A stretch of DNA of 11,857 bases from Desulfovibrio sp. Dsv1 (GTDB taxonomy: Bacteria > Desulfobacterota > Desulfovibrionia > Desulfovibrionales > Desulfovibrionaceae), in contig APFI01000021.1 in NCBI GenBank assembly GCA_000403945.1, positions 1 to 11,857 of the forward strand. The letters run 5' to 3'. Within the stretch, counting starts at the first letter, position 1. Each line of letters opens with the position of its first letter. Below, in pieces: positions 5,439 to 11,857 of this stretch. The notes under the pieces were generated by a model, which was not told the origin of the DNA, searched no databases, and saw only the letters and a program-made list of their open reading frames with translations. Position numbers and translations under genes: made by a program.

Positions 5439-6713
5439 TTAAAGAGAATCCGTTCCGGCTTGGCCCCGCTTTGTCGTATCCCGCCGCAGCATCCGTATTC
5501 TGTCGATCACCATGCAACATCCGCAGATGGACACGCTGGCGGCGGTGGCGATGAACACCCCGCGATAGCCGTAGCCCGTGTGGATCACCAAGCCGCCCAG
5601 CAGGGGAGCCAGCATGCCACTGGAGTCAAAAGTGGCCATCATCACATTGGAATTGATGGAGCGGGTGGCAGGCGTGGAGCGGTCGTACACGGCGGCGGCC
5701 AGCAGGGGATAGAGCAGGCCCAGCCCTAGGCCGTAGATACAGGTCAGGGGAATGAACGCCCAGAGCGGCCCCCAGGCCAAGCCCAGCATGCAGCAGGCCA
5801 GCACCGCGCAACAGAGTGTGGTCACCAAGTAGCGGGGCAGGGTGTCCATGTGGTGGCTGCCGAACAGCCTGACCAGAATGATGGTCACCGTATAGGTGGA
5901 GAAAAACCAGGCTGGTTGCGCGCCAGTCACCGAGCAAAGGCCTTTCATGAAGAAAATGGCCAGCACGGTCATAATGCTGAAGCTCAAGCAGGCCATGTAG
6001 ACGAAAAACAGGCCCGAGTGGCTTACGGCCTGCCACAGGGCGCGGCCCGAAAGGCTGTTCGCGCCCTGTGCGGGCATTTCCGGCGTCCGCAGGCGTGGGG
6101 CCAGGGGAATCAGCATGGCCAGCGCGGGCAAACCCAGCACGGCCGTGAGGGCGAAAAGGTGCGTCTCGCCGCCCAGAACAGGCAGAAGACGCTCGGCCAA
6201 GGCCGGAATGATCGAATAGGGCAGCAGCATGGTCAGGGAGAAGAGAGCGAAGCCCTTGGCGCTCTGCCCCTTGGGGATGCAGCTGACCAGCACGGCCACC
6301 GTGCAGCTGGAATAGACGGCTAGGGCGATGCCCTGAATGATGCGCAACAGCCAGATAATGCCGATGACGTGCTCTCCCAGGACATAGGGATAGGCCAGCA
6401 TGACGCAGCTGGAGACCATGATGGAGGTCAGCATGGCCAGTAGCCTGCCGCGCTTGAGCAGCAGCACGCTGGCCAATGGACGGCAGAGCAGAACCATGGC
6501 GAAGAGGGAGGAAAGCAGCACACCGCGCCAGTTGGGGCTGATGCTGAGGCTTTCCAGCCATTGTTCAAAACAGTAGAATACGGCGATGTAGCTGTTGCTG
6601 AACATGGCCATGCAAAAGAGCAGGATAAAGTCACGGCTTAAGAGTTTCGGCGGCGGCTCGGAGGGTTTGTCCCAGCGCCTGGGCAGTTCCTGCGGTCCGG
6701 CAAAGGGGGGCAT
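5439..6713 (-). CDS. Major facilitator superfamily transporter
   Basis: The 424-residue product is almost entirely hydrophobic helices, fitting the 12-helix MFS fold. A polar, proline-rich N-terminal tail (about 1-27) comes first. The loop between helices 2 and 3 (RPLASVLLLKRGR) is a degenerate MFS motif A. A central cytoplasmic loop (PRLRTPEMPAQGANS) separates the two six-helix halves. The basic C-terminus (RIRMLRRDTTKR) would be cytoplasmic. These proteins move small solutes using an ion gradient; the substrate and direction cannot be read here. GAGG lies 5 bases before the ATG at 6713, so this start is preferred. A stronger GGAGGG about 30 bases upstream has no in-frame start near it. The gene begins 39 bases after the dikinase-like gene on the same strand, so it is probably the last intact gene of that operon. 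Confidence 0.9.
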   Translation of the reverse strand: MPPFAGPQELPRRWDKPSEPPPKLLSRDFILLFCMAMFSNSYIAVFYCFEQWLESLSISPNWRGVLLSSLFAMVLLCRPLASVLLLKRGRLLAMLTSIMVSSCVMLAYPYVLGEHVIGIIWLLRIIQGIALAVYSSCTVAVLVSCIPKGQSAKGFALFSLTMLLPYSIIPALAERLLPVLGGETHLFALTAVLGLPALAMLIPLAPRLRTPEMPAQGANSLSGRALWQAVSHSGLFFVYMACLSFSIMTVLAIFFMKGLCSVTGAQPAWFFSTYTVTIILVRLFGSHHMDTLPRYLVTTLCCAVLACCMLGLAWGPLWAFIPLTCIYGLGLGLLYPLLAAAVYDRSTPATRSINSNVMMATFDSSGMLAPLLGGLVIHTGYGYRGVFIATAASVSICGCCMVIDRIRMLRRDTTKRGQAGTDSL

Positions 6714-6752
6714 GGGGGCCTCATTGGTTTCTGGTGTGGAAGCCCTCCTTTT

Positions 6753-9323
6753 TTAGTGGTATTCGCCGTTGAGGAATTTGGCGGCGTACACTTGGATGGC
6801 TTCGTCATTGACCATGAGCATGTCCATCTGGCGGGTCATGATCAGCAGGCGCCCCAGCTGATCCAAGCGCGAACACAGTTCGAGCTTGGGATATTTCTGG
6901 TAGCGCGCGCGTATCCTATCACCCGTGACCTCGACGGTAAAGCCGAGTTCCGTGAGGACAAGTCCGATGCAACGCACCCGCCGCGCGCGCTGCTCATTGC
7001 CCGCCGCGCCGCCCGCAAATTCAAAGCGGATGTAGTTTTTGCTCAGGGTATCGCCGCACCAAGTATCCAGAATGGCGTAGTGATAGCCCACGCGCGAGGA
7101 AAAATTGAGGTAGCGGTCGGAGACGATGGCGTAGCTGCGGTCGCCGAATCGCTCCCCGCCGTGCTGGTTACCGGCGACCATGGTCTGTCCCATGACCGAG
7201 AGAAAACCGCGCATGTTCACCGGGCGGGGCCCCTTGGCCTGCACATCGGGATTGAGCATGCCGTTGAGCACATGCCGGAAGGGTATGCTGGTCACGTCTT
7301 CGAGTCTGGCGGTGGAGGCTTCGGGATGCTTCAGGCCGCAGCCCAAGTCAATGATGTAGAGGTCCAGCGGCACGGAACAGAGCAGGCGGCTGGCCGCGCC
7401 GCCCGCCCCACTTTCGGAAAGGCTGTCGGAGAGCAGAAACATCTCCGAATAGCTTAACTCGTGCGCATAGCGCATGACGTCGTGCAGGGACGTGCAGTTG
7501 GCCGGACTGAACAGATCCGACTGCGGGTCCACTAGGTGCAGGGGCAGAATGTACGGGGCCACACGCCGCAGCAGCACCAAGGCGGGTGTATCCACTCCAG
7601 GGCGTCGGCGGGCCAGGCGCAGGGCCAGCAATTCCGGCACCTCGCCGTCAAAAACCCGGCCCGACAAGGCGTCCACAGTCACCACTCGGCCCGGCGCGAG
7701 CAGGCTGGTGGCTCCGGCCAGATTCATCAGCGTGGGCACCCCGAATTCGCGGCAGATGGATGCCATGTGCCCGGTGAGGCTGCCGGTTTCGGCAATGATG
7801 GCCGCCGCCCGCTGCATGGCGGTCATGGCGTTGGGCGAGGAATGCTGCATCAGCATGACCGCGCCTTCCGGAAAGTGGGTCAGGTCCTCATCCGGATGCA
7901 CCCGCACCACCGGGCCGCAGCCCACACCCTTGGCCGCCACGTCCGCGCCGGACAGCAGGGGCCGCATGTGCTTCAGGACCGGGGCCGCGCTCTCCTCCGG
8001 CGTGCTGTCAAGGCCCATGGGCCTGGTCTGGAGCAGAATGATCTGGTCGTCCTCGTCCACGGCCCATTCCAGATCCTGTGGATATTGGTAATGCCGCTCC
8101 AGTTCCAGGGCCATTTCCGCCAGCCTCCGCACCTGTTCGTCACTGAGGCAGGGCACGTCGCGCAGTTCCTCGGGCACGTCGGCAAGCACGCTTTCCACAC
8201 TCTTGCCGGTGTGTGTGAGCTGCAGACGTGTTTCCTTGTGCGCGATGGTGGCCTGAGTGATTTTGCGTGTGGCCCGTGAAACCAGCCATTGATCTGGCGT
8301 GCCCGACCCGTCCACCACCATTTCGCCCAGCCCCCAGAGCCCGTTGATCAGTACACAGTTGGAGCGCAGGTCCACAGGATGGCGCGAGAAAGCCACTCCC
8401 GCAGCTTTGGCCTTGACCATCTCCAGGCAGCAGAGGCCCATGCCTGTGGCGTCCAGGGCGTAGCCGTGCGCGGCCCGATAGGTCAGAGCGCGCTCGGAAA
8501 AAAGGCTGGCCATCACCTTTTTGAAAACCATGAGCAGATCCTGCCGCCTGACGCCCAGGATGCTGCGGTACTGCCCGGCAAAGGACTGCACCCCGTCCTC
8601 GGCGATAGCGCTGGAGCGCAGGGCCGCCACAATGTCATTCTCCGCGCCGAAGGCTTCGTCCCATGCCGCCAGCATGGGGCCGCCCACCGTGTCATGCACC
8701 TCGGCTTCCAGGATGAGGCGCTGCGCCTCCTGGGATGCCGCGCTGATGGTGGACGGCTTTTCGGTGTCCACCGAGCGCAACTGGCTGTATATATTTCTGA
8801 ACAGGCCGCTGCTGCGCAACAGGAAAAGCGTGCCCGCCTTGATGGTGATGGCGAAACCGCGCGGCACGGGCATGTCCAGCATGTTGCGCAATTCGCCCAG
8901 ATTGGCGTTTTTGCCGCCCACGCTGTAGGCCATACTGGCGTCCACCTCGCTAAGAGGCAGGGTCAGAGATGCCACGTCGCCGCGCGCGTGCTGCTCCAAC
9001 TCGCGTTCGATACGGCCGCCCAGAGCTTCCACGGCGGCGCTGAGATCCCGGTGGCGCTGATTGGAAATGTCATTGAGACAGGTCGCCATACGTTCACACT
9101 GAAGGATGGCCCGGTGCGCTTCCTTGCGCACCTGTCTGATTTCTAGGCTGCGGTCGCCGCGTTGGGCCGCGTTCAGCCCGGCCAGAATACCGGCTAGATC
9201 GGCATTGGCTTGCAATAATTCCTTGAAGGAGGCGTAACGGCGGGTAAAAGCGGCCATGGCCTGCTCACGGCTGATGCGCGGCGTGAGACCCAGCAGTTTC
9301 CGCAATGTCTGTACGGCGTTCAT
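6753..9323 (-). CDS. PEP-synthase-like phosphohistidine protein with unknown C-terminal domain
   Basis: The 856-residue product has four parts. Residues 1-125 are a helical extension. Residues 130-437 are the pyruvate-phosphate-dikinase ATP-binding domain: SVGGKNANLGEL (134-145, Lys138), RSSAIAED (236-243), SFAGQY (247-252), LEW (Glu419) and LLQTRP (Gln432, Arg434). Residues 485-560 are the swivelling histidine domain, with TGSLTGHMAS and His519 as the likely phosphorylated residue. Residues about 575-856 should be the PEP/pyruvate barrel in PEP synthase or PPDK, but show none of its motifs. They instead contain IIDLGCGLKHPE, DTWCGDTLSKNYIRFEFAGGAAG and TRQMDMLM. The phosphate acceptor is therefore unknown; rifampicin phosphotransferase is a known case of the same chemistry with another acceptor. 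The ATG at 9323 overlaps the upstream stop by one base, with AAGGA 8 bases before it. An ATG at 9407 in the same frame lies inside the upstream gene and is less likely. Confidence 0.85.
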   Translation of the reverse strand: MNAVQTLRKLLGLTPRISREQAMAAFTRRYASFKELLQANADLAGILAGLNAAQRGDRSLEIRQVRKEAHRAILQCERMATCLNDISNQRHRDLSAAVEALGGRIERELEQHARGDVASLTLPLSEVDASMAYSVGGKNANLGELRNMLDMPVPRGFAITIKAGTLFLLRSSGLFRNIYSQLRSVDTEKPSTISAASQEAQRLILEAEVHDTVGGPMLAAWDEAFGAENDIVAALRSSAIAEDGVQSFAGQYRSILGVRRQDLLMVFKKVMASLFSERALTYRAAHGYALDATGMGLCCLEMVKAKAAGVAFSRHPVDLRSNCVLINGLWGLGEMVVDGSGTPDQWLVSRATRKITQATIAHKETRLQLTHTGKSVESVLADVPEELRDVPCLSDEQVRRLAEMALELERHYQYPQDLEWAVDEDDQIILLQTRPMGLDSTPEESAAPVLKHMRPLLSGADVAAKGVGCGPVVRVHPDEDLTHFPEGAVMLMQHSSPNAMTAMQRAAAIIAETGSLTGHMASICREFGVPTLMNLAGATSLLAPGRVVTVDALSGRVFDGEVPELLALRLARRRPGVDTPALVLLRRVAPYILPLHLVDPQSDLFSPANCTSLHDVMRYAHELSYSEMFLLSDSLSESGAGGAASRLLCSVPLDLYIIDLGCGLKHPEASTARLEDVTSIPFRHVLNGMLNPDVQAKGPRPVNMRGFLSVMGQTMVAGNQHGGERFGDRSYAIVSDRYLNFSSRVGYHYAILDTWCGDTLSKNYIRFEFAGGAAGNEQRARRVRCIGLVLTELGFTVEVTGDRIRARYQKYPKLELCSRLDQLGRLLIMTRQMDMLMVNDEAIQVYAAKFLNGEYH

Positions 9324-11845
9324 CAGGGGCGTCCTTTGTCGGCCGGAGTCTGTCCGCTGGGCTGCGCGATCACATAGCGCTGGGCCGGGCCGCGCCCTTC
9401 CTTGCACATCAGGCCGATCCGCACCATTTGTTGCAAATCGTATTGCGCCGTGCGCATGGAAATGCCCTTGCCCGCTAGGTTCTGGTATTCTTGGCGGCTC
9501 ACGCTGCCCAAGGCCGTCAGACGCGGCAGCAGTTCCCGCTGGCGGTGGTTGAGCTGGTCCGTATTGGGGACGGACGGCGCTTCCCCCGTGCCCTGTTCCG
9601 AAGCCGGAACGGGACGCGCACCGGGACCCGGCCGCGCGTCCCGCTCTCCGCCTTTTGTCTCTTCCGGCGTCTGGCTTTCCCGCAAAGCATTGTCGTCCGG
9701 TGCGTCTTCCACCGACTGGCCGCCGGGATAAAGCTCAATGTTTTCCGCCAAAATCAGATCTCCGTCGCAAAAGGTCAAGGCTCTGGTCAGGCTATTTTTC
9801 AGCTCGCGTACATTGCCGGGCCAGTGGTGGCGCATAAGTTTTTCCAGTGCGCCCCGGCTGATCCGGGGAATGGCTCTGGGCATGCCCGGCTCGCGGGTCT
9901 TCACGGCATCATCCATAAAATGGACCATCAGGGCCGGAATGTCCTCTTTGCGTTGCCGCAGGGGTGGGGTGTGGATGGTGATGACGGCCAGCCGGTAGTA
10001 CAGGTCATCGCGGAAGAAACCGTCCTGCCCGTTGCCGCGCAGTTCGGCGTTGGTGGCGGCGATGATCCGGGTGTCAAAGGGCGCGTCGTGGTCCGAGCCC
10101 AGAGGGCGGATGCATCGGGTGGAGAGCGCCCGCAACAGGGCCCGCTGGACTTTGGGGGCGGCGTTGCCCACCTCGTCCAGCATAAGGGTGCCGCCCTCGG
10201 CGGCCAGAAAAGCCCCTTTGCGCGCATGCTTGGCCTCGGTGAACGCGCCCTTGACGTGCCCGAAGAGGGTGTCCATAAGCAGGGCCTCGTCCAGAGCGCC
10301 GCAATTGATGGTGATGAAAGGGCCGTCGGCGCGGGCGCTCAGACGGTGGATGGATTCGGAAACCAGCTCCTTGCCGGTGCCTGTTTCGCCCACGATCAGC
10401 ACATCGGCCAGCACTTGGGAGGCCTTCTGGATCTGACCATACAACGCCTGCATCGGCAGGGAGGTGCCCACCAAACCCCGGGCCGGCAGAGTCGCCGGGT
10501 CGGGCAGGTCCTCCACGGCCTCCCTCTGCCAGAGAGCGGTCTGCGCCGCAGCCCGGGAGAGCTGATCGGCCTTGGCCCGGCGCAACCGGTCAAGCAGCGC
10601 GTCCACATTCTGCTTGATCGTTTCCAGTTCCAGTGGCAGAGGGGGCAGATTCAGGGGATCGGCACTGTCGTCTTCATTGCGGCTGCGCAGCTCGCCGGAA
10701 AGCAGATTCAGACTCCGGCCCATGTTGCGGGCGAGCCACCAGAGGCTCAGCCCCAGCAGGAGCAGTCCGCCCAGAAAAGAGAGGGTGTAAATGCTCAGCA
10801 GCTGCATGCCCGCATGTGTGGATGTAAAGCTGCTGTCCAGCATGGCCAGCCCGCCGACCACCACGCGCGGGCCTTCCGGATTGGGCATGAATGTCACCGG
10901 CGCGTAGCTCACGCTTTCAACCCGCATCTGGCCGCTATTCCAGTCTGTGCCCACCTCCGAAAGAGGAAGCCGGCCGGAGCGGCCCGCCTGCACCTCGGCC
11001 ACCATGGTCCAATAGTTAAGATGTTCCGGGCCGGGACGGAAGGCCATGCTGAAACCGGGGCGGCCGAAATCCCCACGGAAACCGGCCCGCACCTCATCGG
11101 AACGCAGGGCTTTTTCGCCGGAGCCGTTGCCGAGGCTTTCGGACTGGAAAAGCATCCAGCCGTCCTGATCGAAAAAGAGGCTGCGCACCATGGTTCCCGC
11201 CTCGGCGCTGATGGGCACCTCGGGCGAGGAGTAAAGCGACATGGTGTCGCGCAAGGCGTTGAGATCCAGAGAGAGAATCAGAATGCCCTGAAAATTTCCA
11301 GCCGCGTCGTAAATGGGCGTGGAAAAGCGCAGCACATAAAAGGCCAGGCTTTGCAGCGACTTGTCAATGGGCACCATGGAATAGACCCCTTCCAGGGGCT
11401 GGCTTACGTTCACATGACCGGGCCGCTGGCCGGGACTGATATTGTGAAAGGGACTGGCCGGGGCGTCCAGAGCCACATGAGGTGGCACGGCGATGATCTC
11501 GCCGCCGTAGTTTAAAAGGAGATAGCGGTTTTCAGGCGTCAGACCCATGAAGGCCACTTCGCGGTAACGCAGGCCGTCGGCGCGGGAGCGGAATTTGAGG
11601 CGGCGCGCCATTTCCTGCCGGTTCATGGAACCGGCGGCCAGAATCAGCAACTGGTTGCGCGTTTCAACCAGAATCTGTTCCAGCGCAAGGCTCATGGCTT
11701 GGGTTTGCAGTTGCGTGTTGCGCGCTATTGCGTTATTGGCGAGATTGGCGAGGCTGCCGCCGGTCACGAAAAAGATCAGCGACAGAACCGCTGCCAGCAA
11801 GGGCAGGCCCAGCAGCAATATGCGACTTGTCAGGCTGTGGTTCAC
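9323..11845 (-). CDS. Membrane-tethered sensor fused to a sigma-54 AAA+ activator
   Basis: Residues 8-27 are a membrane helix, about 28-348 a periplasmic sensor region that looks like a double Cache fold (FSTPIYDAAGNFQGILILSLDL is a typical strand set), and about 350-372 a second helix. After a coiled-coil linker the sigma-54 AAA+ domain follows: GLVGTS (457-462), Walker A GETGTGKE (486-493), the sigma-54 loop GAFTEA (533-538, normally GAFTGA), Walker B GGTLMLDEVG (551-560), FRDDLYYRLA (611-620) and WPGNVRELKN (675-684). The C-terminus (763-826) is not a Fis helix-turn-helix. It reads LNHRQRELLPRL ... SRQEY ... MRTAQYDLQQMVRIGLM, like a winged helix of the DeoR/Fic-associated type. Such proteins hydrolyse ATP to open sigma-54 promoters. 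The GTG at 11845 has no ribosome binding site and the frame is open to the right edge, so the true start may lie outside the window. Confidence 0.9.
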   Translation of the reverse strand: MNHSLTSRILLLGLPLLAAVLSLIFFVTGGSLANLANNAIARNTQLQTQAMSLALEQILVETRNQLLILAAGSMNRQEMARRLKFRSRADGLRYREVAFMGLTPENRYLLLNYGGEIIAVPPHVALDAPASPFHNISPGQRPGHVNVSQPLEGVYSMVPIDKSLQSLAFYVLRFSTPIYDAAGNFQGILILSLDLNALRDTMSLYSSPEVPISAEAGTMVRSLFFDQDGWMLFQSESLGNGSGEKALRSDEVRAGFRGDFGRPGFSMAFRPGPEHLNYWTMVAEVQAGRSGRLPLSEVGTDWNSGQMRVESVSYAPVTFMPNPEGPRVVVGGLAMLDSSFTSTHAGMQLLSIYTLSFLGGLLLLGLSLWWLARNMGRSLNLLSGELRSRNEDDSADPLNLPPLPLELETIKQNVDALLDRLRRAKADQLSRAAAQTALWQREAVEDLPDPATLPARGLVGTSLPMQALYGQIQKASQVLADVLIVGETGTGKELVSESIHRLSARADGPFITINCGALDEALLMDTLFGHVKGAFTEAKHARKGAFLAAEGGTLMLDEVGNAAPKVQRALLRALSTRCIRPLGSDHDAPFDTRIIAATNAELRGNGQDGFFRDDLYYRLAVITIHTPPLRQRKEDIPALMVHFMDDAVKTREPGMPRAIPRISRGALEKLMRHHWPGNVRELKNSLTRALTFCDGDLILAENIELYPGGQSVEDAPDDNALRESQTPEETKGGERDARPGPGARPVPASEQGTGEAPSVPNTDQLNHRQRELLPRLTALGSVSRQEYQNLAGKGISMRTAQYDLQQMVRIGLMCKEGRGPAQRYVIAQPSGQTPADKGRP

Positions 11846-11857
11846 AAAAAAGGAGAC

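Noticed and set aside
4920..5729. 269-codon plus-strand frame
   Set aside because: It runs antisense across the VIT pseudogene and the end of the transporter gene, and its start is at the end of the inserted element. The minus-strand motifs explain this DNA better.
6756..9146. Several long plus-strand frames (for example 7536-8279 and 8289-9146)
   Set aside because: They mirror the dikinase-like gene, lack ribosome binding sites and show no family motif.
9323..9407. Upstream ATG at 9407 for the dikinase-like gene
   Set aside because: It would overlap the regulator gene by 85 bases. The ATG at 9323 has a good ribosome binding site and a one-base stop/start overlap.
9491..11515. 674-codon open frame on the plus strand
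   Set aside because: It lies antisense to the sensor/sigma-54 gene, whose motifs are clear. The composition is the usual GC-rich shadow and shows no domain.
1..11857. tRNA genes, rRNA, CRISPR arrays
   Set aside because: No tRNA T-loop pattern, ribosomal segment or regularly spaced repeat was found by reading both strands; a computed scan was not possible.

Overview
The window looks like chromosome from a sulfate-reducing deltaproteobacterium, most like Desulfovibrio or a close relative. This is inferred from the GC-rich coding style, the set of genes and family-level resemblance; no database search was possible. No rRNA, tRNA, CRISPR array or intact transposase gene was found.

Left part (1-1082, + strand, visibly more A/T-rich than the rest): the 3' end of a flavodoxin-fold reductase gene, then a second flavodoxin-fold gene. 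The second product carries a twin-arginine signal and a compact four-cysteine iron-sulfur motif, so it looks like an exported iron-sulfur flavoprotein. A weak terminator follows. From 1083 to 1888 there is no convincing ordinary gene. Instead there are three consecutive hairpins, a 23-codon hydrophobic minus-strand reading frame with a strong ribosome binding site, a good plus-strand intrinsic terminator with no obvious gene to serve, and an operator-like inverted repeat.

Centre (1889-4505, + strand, GC-rich): three tightly overlapping genes. A membrane-anchored proline-rich protein is followed by cobU (adenosylcobinamide kinase/guanylyltransferase) and then by a secreted protein with a Sec signal peptide. 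The stop/start overlaps (GTGA, ATGA) suggest translational coupling. A nine-G tract in the first gene lies in a position where a one-base slip would fuse it to cobU. A perfect 13-bp hairpin marks the convergent junction at 4525-4574.

Junction (4657-5411, - strand): a decayed VIT1/CCC1-type metal transporter gene with a ferritin-like N-terminal part. It has two homopolymer frameshifts, a lost start and a deleted middle. It is also interrupted by a 90-bp AT-rich element with 12-bp imperfect terminal inverted repeats and an 8-bp direct duplication. Removing the element plus one duplication copy rejoins the two flanks in frame.

Right part (5439 to the right edge, - strand): a three-gene unit transcribed leftward. 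It encodes a membrane-tethered sensor fused to a sigma-54 AAA+ activator, a PEP-synthase-like phosphohistidine protein that lacks the usual PEP/pyruvate barrel and has a C-terminal domain of unknown role, and a major facilitator transporter. The first two genes overlap by one base. An external signal could drive sigma-54 transcription, while the dikinase-like enzyme moves phosphate through its swivelling histidine to an unknown acceptor. This unit is the best candidate for an undescribed system in the window.
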